Source of the DNA: Thermoplasmata archaeon
GTDB lineage: Archaea; Thermoplasmatota; Thermoplasmata; Lutacidiplasmatales; UBA184
Length of the DNA stretch: 19,779 bases
Assembly (NCBI GenBank): GCA_021798415.1
Contig: JAJZGO010000020.1
Coordinates: 1-19,779, forward strand
Direction: 5' to 3'
Below, one piece after another: positions 1 through 7,855 of the stretch. Within the stretch, counting starts at the first letter, position 1; each line of letters opens with the position of its first letter. A program made the translations under genes and the position numbers. Below the pieces are notes generated by a model. That model had not been told where the DNA came from, ran no database searches, and worked only from the letters and a program-made list of their open reading frames with translations.

Positions 1-1019
1 ACCGCGGAGAGGCGCATCCGGTTCAACGTCAGCGTGCCGGTCTTGTCGGTGCAGAGGACCGTGAGGCTACCGAGCGTCGGGATCGTGCCGAAGCGGCGGG
101 CGAGCGCCCGGTGCCGTGCCATGCGTCGCGCCCCCAGGACCGAGTAGACCGTCGTCACGATCGGGATCTCCTCCGGGAGGAGGCCGATCGCGAGCGCGGC
201 GCCGGCGAGCAGTCCCAGGATCCAGTCGCCCGATCGCAGTCCGACGACCACCGCGAGCAGGACCGTCAGCGCGACCGCGAGGACGGCGACCCCGAGCACG
301 AGGTTGCGGGTCTGCTGACGGATGAGGGGAGTCCCGGTATCGACCGTGGCGAGCGCGGTCGCGATCTTGGCGGCCTCGGTCCTCGGCCCGGTCGCCCGAA
401 CCTCGACCCATCCCTGGCCGCGCACCACGAGCGTCTGGGAGTAGACGAACGGCAGGTCCTCACCGCCCGGCCGCTTCCACGGGCTCCCGCCGGGCCCGAC
501 CGATTTGCGGACCGGGACCGACTCCCCGGTCAGCAGGGACTCGTCCACCAGAAGGGCGGCCCCCGAGCGGACCTCACCGTCGGCCGGCACCCGGTCGCCC
601 TCGGCGAGGCCGACCCAGTCGCCCCGAACGACCTCTCGGGCGGGGACGGTGCGACGCACTCCGCCCCGGAGGACCGCGAGCTCGCGCAGCGCCTCGAGCG
701 CGCGTTCGGCCCGGTTCTCCTGGTAGAGGTCGAGGCTCACGACGACGATCACGGATAGGCCGAGGACGAGCGCGTCCCGCGGTTCGCCGAACAGCAAGTA
801 CAGGACGGCGGCGCCGAGCAGGAGGGAGATGAGCGGCTCGGAAAGGACCTCGCGAAGCAAGACGAGCGGGCTGCGACGTCGCCCTCGAGGAAGCTCGTTC
901 GGCCCCTCAGAGCCGAGACGGCGGGCCGCCTCCGCCGGGGAGATACCTGTGGGAGGGGAGGGCGGCAACAAGTCGCGGGGCGGAGGGCGTTCGTCAGCTC
1001 TCTGAGCGTCCGGATCCAT
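1..1019 (-). CDS. Cation-transporting P-type ATPase, N-terminal part (cut by window edge)
   Basis: The 339 visible residues show the N-terminal layout of a P-type ATPase. There is a cytosolic N-terminal region, two predicted membrane helices (about 60-77 and 82-96), and an actuator domain with DESLLTGES (TGES at 164-167). A second helix pair (about 240-261 and 265-292) follows, containing the ion-site motif LPEEIP in place of the more common PEGLP. The phosphorylation motif DKTGTLT comes next, with the phosphorylated Asp at 325. The rest of the P domain, the N domain and the C-terminal helices lie beyond position 1. The family uses ATP to pump cations across the cytoplasmic membrane; the ion cannot be told from this part. 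The chosen ATG at 1017-1019 precedes the first recognisable region; no strong ribosome binding site is seen. It lies 41 bases after the nucleotide-binding-domain-like frame and may be co-transcribed with it and the cyclase. Confidence 0.93.
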   Translation of the reverse strand, partial: MDPDAQRADERPPPRDLLPPSPPTGISPAEAARRLGSEGPNELPRGRRRSPLVLLREVLSEPLISLLLGAAVLYLLFGEPRDALVLGLSVIVVVSLDLYQENRAERALEALRELAVLRGGVRRTVPAREVVRGDWVGLAEGDRVPADGEVRSGAALLVDESLLTGESVPVRKSVGPGGSPWKRPGGEDLPFVYSQTLVVRGQGWVEVRATGPRTEAAKIATALATVDTGTPLIRQQTRNLVLGVAVLAVALTVLLAVVVGLRSGDWILGLLAGAALAIGLLPEEIPIVTTVYSVLGARRMARHRALARRFGTIPTLGSLTVLCTDKTGTLTLNRMRLSA

Positions 1020-1060
1020 CGCCGTGTCGCTCCCGCGGCCCTCCCTAGGGACGTGGGGGC

Positions 1061-1558
1061 TTAGGGTGTTCGTCGGTCGGAACCGTTCGGGCCCGCTCGA
1101 TTCCCCAACGCACGGTCCGAGCGGAAAGCTCTCGACTGTTGGCCCATCGCCCCCGGGGTCGAGCGCACCGGGCGCACGGACCCGGTCGTCCGCGTCCGGA
1201 GCACTTCGGGTGGGTGGCTCCTCGCGCCGCGGGACTCCCACCGGGAGAGAACGAGGTCCGGGCGGGGAGAGGCTGCGACGACATCGTCCCTCCGAAGATA
1301 CGCCACGAACAGAGCCACTTCACCGGAGAAGGTCCCGGGCTCGAGCGCGCTGATCGCCCGGCCGCCGGTGCGGACCTCCGAGCGGCCGTCGAGGACAGGC
1401 GAGAGCGGGATTCCCGTCTCGCCCCGTGTGAGGGTCCGGCCGCCGGTAGCGTACGGATTCCACGCCCCTGAGCTCACGATCGACCCGACCTCGCGAGGGG
1501 AGAACCTAGAGGATAGCGGGACCGCGCACGGATGCCGCACCGCGACGGGATCGGCCAC
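1061..1558 (-). CDS. Small frame with a cyclic-nucleotide-binding (CRP/cNMP-type) domain, possibly decayed
   Basis: From a GTG at 1558 this frame encodes 165 residues. Residues about 14-107 follow the cNMP-binding fold in order: VPLSSRFSPREV, then GRTLTRGETG, then VLDGRSEVRTGGR, then LEPGTFSGEVALF, then DVVAASPRPDLVLSRWE. The phosphate-binding cassette has Glu80 and Arg90, the same 10-residue spacing as Glu72 and Arg82 of E. coli CRP. The C-terminal helices that normally follow, and any DNA-binding domain, are absent: residues 108-165 look like low-complexity filler. GGAGG lies only three bases before the GTG, so the start is uncertain. The gene sits 103 bases after a class III cyclase and 41 bases before a P-type ATPase, so a role as cAMP receptor or pump regulator is an inference. 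It could instead be a decaying fragment. Confidence 0.5.
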   Translation of the reverse strand: MADPVAVRHPCAVPLSSRFSPREVGSIVSSGAWNPYATGGRTLTRGETGIPLSPVLDGRSEVRTGGRAISALEPGTFSGEVALFVAYLRRDDVVAASPRPDLVLSRWESRGARSHPPEVLRTRTTGSVRPVRSTPGAMGQQSRAFRSDRALGNRAGPNGSDRRTP

Positions 1559-1661
1559 CGTCCTCCGGCCCGTCCGAACGGAGGTATCCGGAGAGACCTG
1601 TCCCGGACCCCACGGTCTACTCGGGTCCGGGACTATGGACGGCCGCCGGGGCCGGTCCGCG

Positions 1662-4600
1662 CTACCCGACCGCGATCGGCTCCGAGCGGGCGGTCTTCTC
1701 CGCCCGTTCCGCTCGCACCTCAAGCCCGACCTCGAGCCGAAGGGCGTCCGAGCGGCGCCCAGCGCTCTTCGCGTCCTCGGCTTTGCCCGCCGCCTCCGCG
1801 GCCGAAGCGAGCATCTCGCGACTTTCGAGCTCCTCGCATCGCCATCCGATGCGTTCCCAGGTCTCCGCGCTCCGCCGGAGCTCGTCGATCGCCTCGCGGG
1901 CCCGTCCGTCGGCCCGGGCGAGCGCCCCCTCGGCCCGCCACAGATAACCGAGCGTCGTCGGTCGGTCGACGCGCGTTGCGAGGTCGCGCAGCCACCCGAG
2001 GTACCGAACTGCCTCGGAAAGGTGGCCCCGGCCGATGTGGGCGCGGATCGCGAGTTCGAGCAGCCGGCACTCGGTCGACGCGAACGTCGGCACCGTCGCC
2101 TTCCCCTCGAGACGGGCGAGGCTGTCGTCGGCGAACTTCGCCGCGGCATCGAACGCCCCCTCGTCGAGGTAAGCCCGCACGACGAACGAGTCGCCCCAGT
2201 ACCCGTACCCGCCCGGTCCGCTCCGCGCGAAGAGATCGCTCGCCCAGCCGAGCAGACGGTGGGACTCCGTGAACTCCCTTCGCAGGCGGGCCAGCTCCCC
2301 GAGGACCGCGAGGTTCGGCGCGTCGGGGGTCGGGTAGTTGCGCCGGGCGTACGCGAACGTCTCTTCGGCCAGGCGGCGGGCCTCCCCTAGGTTCCCGAGG
2401 ACGACGTGCGTCGTCGCGAGGTCCTGCCCCGCGAGGTCCATCGCGGTCGCGGTGGCCCCCCTCTCGCGCAGCAGGCGGACCGCGCGCTCGAGGTCGCGGA
2501 CCGCCGCGGCCGCGTCCCCATAGACCTCCACCTCGAATTCCGTGAGCGTGGTGTAGTACGCCCGGACGAGGTTCGGGTCGGCCGCCGTCGATGCGCGGGG
2601 GCCGAGGGTCTCGACGAGCTCGCGAAAGCCCGCGTCGACCTGGTCGAGGGGCACCGAACCCGCAAGGTGGACGCGGATCATCGTGACCAGCTCCCCGGCG
2701 CCGGTCCGTTCGGCGACCGAGAGCGCGGCCTTCAGCGCCTCTCGCGCCGCGGTAGAGTCCGGGGCCGTGGGGAGCTCGCTAGCGAGCTCGGCCATGAGCG
2801 TCGCGAGTTCGGGAGACTCGGCGGCGCCCTCGAGAAGGGACCGGGCTCGACCCACCCGTTCGGATGCGGTCGCGGCGTCGTAGAACCCCAGTCGGTGGAT
2901 GTGGGCCGCCTTGACGAGGGCCCGGGCGGCGCCCATCCGATCCCCCGCCCGCTCGAACTGACGAGCGGCTTCGTCGAGGTGCCCGCGGCATTCCATCATC
3001 TCGCCCTGGTAACCCTCCTGCTCGCCGAGCGCCTCGAGCACCGCCGCCTGGCGGGCCGGCTCCGCGCGCTCTTCGAGGAGGTCGAGGGCGGTCCGGTAGT
3101 GCCGGATCGCCGCTTCGCGGGCGTAGACCGAGACCGCGCGCTCGGCGGCGGTGAGGGAGTAGCGGAGGGCCTTTTCGGGGGTGTCGCCCTCGAGGAAGTG
3201 GTAGGCGAGTTCCTCGGCGTGGTCCTTGGCTTGCGCGCCGTACGCCGCTTCGAGGGCCGCGGCGGCGCGCTGGTGGTACTTTCTCGCCCGGACCTGGCTC
3301 AGGTCGGCGCAGAGGATGTCGCGGGTCTGGCGGTCCACGAAGCCGTAGCGCGCGGGGCCGTGGTCCTCGCGCTGCTCGGCGAGGACGCGGCCCTTGAGCG
3401 CCGTCTCGAGCGCCGCGAGGAGCGCGTCCTCGTCGACGTCCGCGACCTCGCGGAGCACGTCGAACCGGAAGGTGGGACCGACGACCGCGGCCACGCCCAG
3501 CAACCGGATCGTCTCGGGAGGCAGTCGGAAGAGGCGCTGGCGAAGGACCCGACGGACCGTGTCCGGCCAGGGCTGGCCCTCCACGGACCGTCGGACCGAA
3601 GCCGTGCCCGGCCCCCGGGGCTCGCGTAGCGAGCGAACGAGCTCCTCGACGAAGAACGGGTTTCCCCCGGTCTTGTCGTAGACGGCGTCCGCGAGATCGG
3701 CGACTCCCGCGGGGCCGTCGTAGATCGCTTCGACCATCCGACCGACGGCCTCCCGGTCGAGCCGTGTCACCCCAAGAACGGCGACCGTCCGATCTCGCGC
3801 GAGGTCGGCAAGTGTCTGCCGCAGCGGCGAGTCTTCCTCCACTTCGGTGTCGCGATGCGCTGCGAGAAGGAGCACGCGCTCCGTCCTCCACGACCGGACG
3901 ACGTACTTCAGGAGGTCGAGCGACGCCGGGTCGGCGTTCTGGAGGTCGTCGAGGAAGACGAGGACCGGTGCCTCCCGCGAGAGGCTTTGGAGGAGGTGGG
4001 CGACGCCCTCGAACAGATGGCGACGTCCCTCGCCGAGCTCCCCACCCGTCGGCGCCGGAGAGGGGCCGACGCGCTCGGCGAGCTCCGGGACGAGCTTCGA
4101 GAGCTCGCCGGCGTAGCTGCCGCAGACCCGGTACAGGAGCTGGACAGGGGCCTCGGCGACGAACTCGCGTAGACCGCTCGCCCAGGCCGAGTAGGGCGCG
4201 GAGAGCTCGTTGAAGAACCCACCGCGGAGCACGCGGAAGCCGTGCTCGTGCGCCCGGCGGACTGCTTCCTCGGCGAGCCGGGTCTTGCCGACCCCGGCTT
4301 CCCCCGACATCACGAGCGCTTCGGGTTGTCCGTTCAGGGCGCGGCTGATCGCCCGCTCGACCATCTCGACCTCCGCCCGTCGGTCGGTCCAAGGGGTGCG
4401 ATGGCTCGACCCCTCCTCGAGCCACGGGAGCTCGACGCGGTAGGCCAGGAGCGGGAACTCGACATGGCGGAGCGGCGGGAGGTCGATCGGGCGGCACGGG
4501 TAGTCGATGCGGTTGCGAACCTGGTCGACGACGGGCTGGGTGAGGCAGAGCCCGCCCGGCTCGGCGAGCGACGTCAGACGCGAGACGAGGTTCACGGTGT

Positions 4601-4940
4601 CGCCGAAGACGTCCCCCGATCGGTGGAGCACGTCCCCGACATGGACACCGATCCGCACGCGCACAGCCTCCTCGGGCCGGGCCCGCTCGGCCTCGTGAAG
4701 GACCCGCTGGAGGTCGATCCCACAGTTCACGGCGTCGAGGGCGCTTTCGAACTCGACCAGGTACGCGTCCCCGATCGTCTTGATGACCCGGCCCGAGTTC
4801 CGGTGGAAGACCGGTTCGGCGACGCGTCGGTGCTCCTCGAGCAGGCGAAGCGCGAGACGTTCGTCTTGCTGGGTGAGCGACACGTAGCCGACCATGTCGG
4901 TCAACAGGAGGGCCGAGAGCCTGCGGGTGCCGCCGTCCAC
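1662..4940 (-). CDS. Class III adenylate cyclase fused to STAND-type ATPase with TPR-like tail
   Basis: This 1,092-residue protein has three parts. Residues 8-170 are a class III nucleotidyl cyclase domain with metal-binding Asp15 (TDMVGY) and Asp58 (KTIGDAY), adenine-selecting Lys54 and Asp110, and transition-state Asn117 and Arg121 (DTVNLVSR). All positions expected of an active adenylate cyclase are present. Residues about 180-530 form an ATPase module with Walker A GEAGVGKT (213-220) and Walker B VLVFLDD (to 332), as in MalT/LuxR-type STAND proteins. From about residue 560 to the end is an Ala/Leu/Glu-rich helical repeat region resembling TPRs. No membrane helix or DNA-binding domain is evident, so it is probably a cytoplasmic sensor making cAMP in response to an unknown ligand. 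The GTG start has a TATA-like box centred about 27 bases upstream, which fits leaderless transcription. The next frame downstream is a cNMP-binding-like domain. Confidence 0.93.
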   Translation of the reverse strand: MDGGTRRLSALLLTDMVGYVSLTQQDERLALRLLEEHRRVAEPVFHRNSGRVIKTIGDAYLVEFESALDAVNCGIDLQRVLHEAERARPEEAVRVRIGVHVGDVLHRSGDVFGDTVNLVSRLTSLAEPGGLCLTQPVVDQVRNRIDYPCRPIDLPPLRHVEFPLLAYRVELPWLEEGSSHRTPWTDRRAEVEMVERAISRALNGQPEALVMSGEAGVGKTRLAEEAVRRAHEHGFRVLRGGFFNELSAPYSAWASGLREFVAEAPVQLLYRVCGSYAGELSKLVPELAERVGPSPAPTGGELGEGRRHLFEGVAHLLQSLSREAPVLVFLDDLQNADPASLDLLKYVVRSWRTERVLLLAAHRDTEVEEDSPLRQTLADLARDRTVAVLGVTRLDREAVGRMVEAIYDGPAGVADLADAVYDKTGGNPFFVEELVRSLREPRGPGTASVRRSVEGQPWPDTVRRVLRQRLFRLPPETIRLLGVAAVVGPTFRFDVLREVADVDEDALLAALETALKGRVLAEQREDHGPARYGFVDRQTRDILCADLSQVRARKYHQRAAAALEAAYGAQAKDHAEELAYHFLEGDTPEKALRYSLTAAERAVSVYAREAAIRHYRTALDLLEERAEPARQAAVLEALGEQEGYQGEMMECRGHLDEAARQFERAGDRMGAARALVKAAHIHRLGFYDAATASERVGRARSLLEGAAESPELATLMAELASELPTAPDSTAAREALKAALSVAERTGAGELVTMIRVHLAGSVPLDQVDAGFRELVETLGPRASTAADPNLVRAYYTTLTEFEVEVYGDAAAAVRDLERAVRLLRERGATATAMDLAGQDLATTHVVLGNLGEARRLAEETFAYARRNYPTPDAPNLAVLGELARLRREFTESHRLLGWASDLFARSGPGGYGYWGDSFVVRAYLDEGAFDAAAKFADDSLARLEGKATVPTFASTECRLLELAIRAHIGRGHLSEAVRYLGWLRDLATRVDRPTTLGYLWRAEGALARADGRAREAIDELRRSAETWERIGWRCEELESREMLASAAEAAGKAEDAKSAGRRSDALRLEVGLEVRAERAEKTARSEPIAVG

Positions 4941-4961
4941 GTGCGACGGACGCGCGGACCT

Positions 4962-4973
4962 ACCTATCTAACC
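4962..4973 (-). promoter_or_regulatory. TATA-like promoter element of the cyclase gene
   Basis: The minus strand reads GGTTAGATAGGT here, an A/T-rich island in very GC-rich DNA. Its core is centred about 27 bases before the GTG start of the cyclase at 4940. That is the distance expected between an archaeal TATA box and the start site of a leaderless transcript. Confidence 0.45.
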
Positions 4974-5141
4974 GAGGTCAACCGAAGACGACGTGGGTGG
5001 GGATTCCGAAATCGACCGAGCACGGCGCCCGGCGACCGCTGGCGCCACCGGAAGCGGAGGCCGTCGACCGTGCGCGCCCCGCTCGTAATCGACCGCAGGC
5101 GGGCGGGTACTCCGCGGCCCGAGCGCGTCGTGTCGTAGACA

Positions 5142-5153
5142 GAAACGAAATAG
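5142..5153 (+). promoter_or_regulatory. BRE/TATA-like promoter element of the zinc-ribbon cluster
   Basis: GAAACGAAATAG is the only A-rich stretch in the roughly 230-base divergent region between the cyclase and the first zinc-ribbon gene. Its core is centred about 26 bases before the ATG at 5175, consistent with an archaeal promoter giving a leaderless mRNA. Confidence 0.45.
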
Positions 5154-5174
5154 AGCCCGGCCCATCCGGGACCG

Positions 5175-5522
5175 ATGCCGGGGTACAAGAGACCCTGCCG
5201 TTTCTGCGGGAACCTTGTCGATGAGAACTCCGCCGCTTGCCCGTTCTGCTCGCGCGCCCACCCGCTTCAGATGGTGTGTCCACACTGCTTCGCTCCGGTC
5301 CAAGCGGCCTGGACGGTCTGCAACGCGTGCGCGAAGCCGCTCGTGATCCCGTGCCCACGGTGCAACGCCCCCGCCGGGCCGGACGACGACATCTGCGGGA
5401 AGTGTCACTCGGTCGTTCGGTACCGCTGCCCCGCGTGTGCGGCCGTCATCGCACCCGGGGCAAAGCGCTGCGAGCGGTGCGGAACCAAGCTGAAGGACTT
5501 TTGGAAGTCGAAAGGTCCTTGA
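5175..5522 (+). CDS. Tandem zinc-ribbon protein (eight CxxC knuckles)
   Basis: The 115-residue protein is almost entirely zinc-ribbon sequence. It has CxxC knuckles at Cys8/11, 22/25, 35/38, 49/52, 60/63, 74/77, 85/88 and 99/102, enough for four structural zinc sites of the double-zinc-ribbon (DZANK-like) kind. There is no signal peptide, membrane helix or catalytic motif, and the C-terminus is basic (KLKDFWKSKGP). Such domains usually mediate protein-protein or protein-nucleic-acid contacts, so it may be an adaptor. It is the first of three consecutive zinc-ribbon genes, with 62 bases to the next, which has its own possible promoter. The exact function is unknown. Confidence 0.85.
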   Translation: MPGYKRPCRFCGNLVDENSAACPFCSRAHPLQMVCPHCFAPVQAAWTVCNACAKPLVIPCPRCNAPAGPDDDICGKCHSVVRYRCPACAAVIAPGAKRCERCGTKLKDFWKSKGP

Positions 5523-5545
5523 TCCTCCGGGCGCGGCGACATCGG

Positions 5546-5554
5546 GCTTAAGTT
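5546..5554 (+). promoter_or_regulatory. TATA-like element before the second zinc-ribbon gene
   Basis: GCTTAAGTT sits in the 62-base gap between the first and second zinc-ribbon genes, centred about 35 bases before the ATG at 5585. This would give a leader of roughly nine bases. It is a weak match, judged on position and contrast with the GC-rich surroundings. Confidence 0.3.
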
Positions 5555-5584
5555 GGCCGCGCTCCTCACCCCGCGCGGGTTCCC

Positions 5585-6265
5585 ATGGCGCTCTTGGACC
5601 ATCCGAAGAACGTGGACGACCTTAGTGGGGATCGCGGGTTCCAGTGGAAGTTCCACTGCGACCTTTGCGGCTCGGGTTACGACACGACGTTCATCCCGTC
5701 GAAGAGCCAGGCCTCCGCGCGTCGCCTAGGGTTCCTCAGCTCCGGGCTTTCGTCCATCGGCAGCATGGCCTCGGGACTGACGGGCAGCGCGGGCAACGGG
5801 CTCTACGGCGCCGGCCAGGCGGCCGGGGCCGCGAGCCAGTTCAAGGGGATGTCCGCCGACTGGCATCGCGAGCACGATAACGCGTTCCTTCAGGCCGTCA
5901 ACGAGGCGAAGGTCCATTTCATGAAGTGCCCAAAGTGCAAGAACTACGTGTGTGCCGACGACTGGAACGACGAAGCCGGTCTCTGCACGACCGACGCGCC
6001 CTCGCTGGTGGCCGAGATGCAGGCCGCCAAGGCCCAGGCGCGCGTCGAGCAGATGCAGGAGGCCGTGAAGAAGCAGACCCTCTTCGACGGGGACACGACC
6101 ACCGACCGTTCGACGCTCTGCCCCGCGTGCGGGAAACCGTCCGGGTCGGCGAAGTTCTGCCAGAACTGCGGCGCCCCGCTCGGCTTCAAAGTCTGCTCGA
6201 AGTGCCAGCACCAGAATCCTCCCACCGTCAACTTCTGCGGGGAGTGCGGCACCAAGCTCGGCTGA
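5585..6265 (+). CDS. Zinc-ribbon protein with Gly/Ala-rich insert and C-terminal double zinc ribbon
   Basis: This 226-residue protein begins with a CxxC pair (Cys25/28) whose likely partner pairs (Cys115/118 and Cys123/134) come about 85 residues later. Between them is a Gly/Ser/Ala-rich stretch (about 50-90) with glycine-zipper-like spacing that could associate with a membrane or oligomerise. Residues 140-165 form a charged helix (VAEMQAAKAQARVEQMQEAV). The C-terminus is a double zinc ribbon with Cys179/182, 192/195, 204/207 and 218/221, ending FCGECGTKLG. That C-terminal module is clearly similar to the tail of the next protein, which suggests shared partners. The gap to the next gene is only 12 bases, so the two are probably co-transcribed. 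No enzymatic motif is seen; a structural or adaptor role is inferred. Confidence 0.88.
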   Translation: MALLDHPKNVDDLSGDRGFQWKFHCDLCGSGYDTTFIPSKSQASARRLGFLSSGLSSIGSMASGLTGSAGNGLYGAGQAAGAASQFKGMSADWHREHDNAFLQAVNEAKVHFMKCPKCKNYVCADDWNDEAGLCTTDAPSLVAEMQAAKAQARVEQMQEAVKKQTLFDGDTTTDRSTLCPACGKPSGSAKFCQNCGAPLGFKVCSKCQHQNPPTVNFCGECGTKLG

Positions 6266-6277
6266 CCGCGGTCCGAC

Positions 6278-7591
6278 ATGTGCGACTACTGCGCGGGCGA
6301 TTCATCGTGCGCGAACCCCACGTGCGCAACGGGGGGGTCCACCTGCGCGTGTTCGCTGGGGGGCAACGCCCGCTGCCCGGTCTGCGGCGATCCGTGCCTC
6401 GACTGGTACTTCGGCCTTGGCGTGGTCGACGGTCCCGATTCGGTGAACGACTTTCTCGGAGGTGCGACCAGCGAGAGCGGGGGGTTCGGCGGATACCCCG
6501 CGACCAAGGCCCAGCTGGTCGCCGCCGCGCGGCAGGAGATGTCGGACCGCGAGGAGCCGCGGTACGAGGACGTCGACTGGCTGGCCGGACACCTTCCCGA
6601 CGGAACGTATCACGATGCCGGCGAGGTGATGAGCGCCCTCACGCCCACGATCGCCGCGCCGCCGCTCGAAGGCACGGAGTGGATCCACGACGCCCGCGTT
6701 TCGGCGGTGGCTGTCGGGACGCAACTAATCGTTCCTCCGGACCAAGTGGCCCTTTTGCTCGGACGGGGCGGCGACCCCCTCGACGTGTTCGGGCCCGGGA
6801 AGCACCGGTTGTCCCGAGAGAGCGCTCCTCGCGCGGCCGCGGCCTCTCGAGCACCGGCCCCGGGGTTCTCGAGGTCCGTCCTCGCGGTCTCGATCGTCTT
6901 CTACTCGACGCGCGACCAGGAGGGGACCGTGGACTTCGTGGGCCGCTCGAGCTCCGGCATGCCGCTTCGTCTTCGGGCGTCGGCGCGCTACTTCGTCGCC
7001 GACGCCGGCAAGTTCTCGCAGTCCTCGGTCGGACGAAACCGGCGAACATCCCCGCCGACCGACGGGTTTCTCACGAAGCTTCTCGGACCCAGCCTCGCGC
7101 CGGTGGTGAGGGACCACGACCTGGAGTCCCTCGCCCAGAACCCCGGCCTCGTTGAGTCGGTCCTCCGTGCGGGTCTCGACGCGGCAGGTCTGGGAGTCCG
7201 CGTCCTGAAGGTGGAAGCCCCGGCCTCCCCGTTCGACCCGTCGGCGGTTTCGATGGGCGCCAACGCCGGACCGTTCGCTCACCTGCCGCCCGAGGTCCGG
7301 GCGGTCGTGCAGGCCCGGATGGAGGAAGCGATGCGGCACCACGGAGCCGCCGGCGCGCCGACTCCGCCGGCCTCCGTCGGGCCGCAAGCCCCCAAGGCCG
7401 GCTCCAGCCCCGCCGGGCCGCCCGGCCTTCGTTCGTGCGGTGCCTGCGGTGCTCCGAACCCCTCCACGGGCAAGTTCTGCCGCAACTGCGGGAAAGCCCT
7501 CGCCGGGCCAAGGACGTGTCCGGCCTGCGGCAAGGAGGTCCCACCTCCCGTCAAGTTCTGCGGCGAGTGCGGCCACCGGATGGATGCCTAG
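6278..7591 (+). CDS. SPFH (YdjI-like) domain protein with Cys-rich N-terminus and C-terminal zinc ribbons
   Basis: The 437 residues divide into three parts. Residues 1-40 are a Cys-rich metal-binding segment with ten cysteines. A linker follows, then an SPFH/band-7-like domain at about 135-320: VGTQLIVPPDQVALLLGRGG, then LDVFGPGKHRLS, then SSGMPLRLRASARYFVADAGKF. This order matches the SPFH family that includes Bacillus YdjI and the so-called virion core protein domain. After a Pro/Ala-rich linker come two zinc ribbons (Cys387/390, 401/404, 414/417, 428/431). SPFH proteins assemble into large rings or scaffolds at membranes. In Bacillus, YdjI lies in an operon with the PspA homologue YdjF and a zinc-ribbon protein; here no PspA is present, but two zinc-ribbon genes precede it. 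A scaffold at the membrane is an inference. Confidence 0.82.
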   Translation: MCDYCAGDSSCANPTCATGGSTCACSLGGNARCPVCGDPCLDWYFGLGVVDGPDSVNDFLGGATSESGGFGGYPATKAQLVAAARQEMSDREEPRYEDVDWLAGHLPDGTYHDAGEVMSALTPTIAAPPLEGTEWIHDARVSAVAVGTQLIVPPDQVALLLGRGGDPLDVFGPGKHRLSRESAPRAAAASRAPAPGFSRSVLAVSIVFYSTRDQEGTVDFVGRSSSGMPLRLRASARYFVADAGKFSQSSVGRNRRTSPPTDGFLTKLLGPSLAPVVRDHDLESLAQNPGLVESVLRAGLDAAGLGVRVLKVEAPASPFDPSAVSMGANAGPFAHLPPEVRAVVQARMEEAMRHHGAAGAPTPPASVGPQAPKAGSSPAGPPGLRSCGACGAPNPSTGKFCRNCGKALAGPRTCPACGKEVPPPVKFCGECGHRMDA

Positions 7592-7855
7592 GGCCAAACG
7601 GTTGGGGCCCGCGGGCGCACCGCCACGGCGCCGATCGGGCGTCCAGAGCCTCGCTCCGACCTGGGGAGTTTCCGAGACCCTCGTGCTCGGACGAGAATGC
7701 CATCCGATGGGGTTACGAGCCAATCCGGAGCCGGCTCGTGGTGGTCGAAGCCCGCCTCCTGTGACCTTCCCCGTGGTTCTTCCCCGAACCCTTTAGGGGC
7801 GGCGCGGGCGGCTCCGCTCGGGGTCGGCCGGAATCGGAGATATACTCGGGCTCGG

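Noticed and set aside
1368..2390. Long plus-strand open frame opposite the cyclase gene
   Set aside because: It is arginine/proline-rich with no family-like motif, while the opposite strand shows clear cyclase and repeat-region sequence. It is a GC-driven shadow.
2406..3629. 407-codon plus-strand open frame
   Set aside because: It lies fully opposite the STAND/TPR part of the cyclase gene and has the composition expected of antisense codons.
7841..7846. TATACT as promoter of the ABC ATPase gene
   Set aside because: It is only about 12 bases before the ATG, so transcription would begin inside the gene; no alternative start codon fits.
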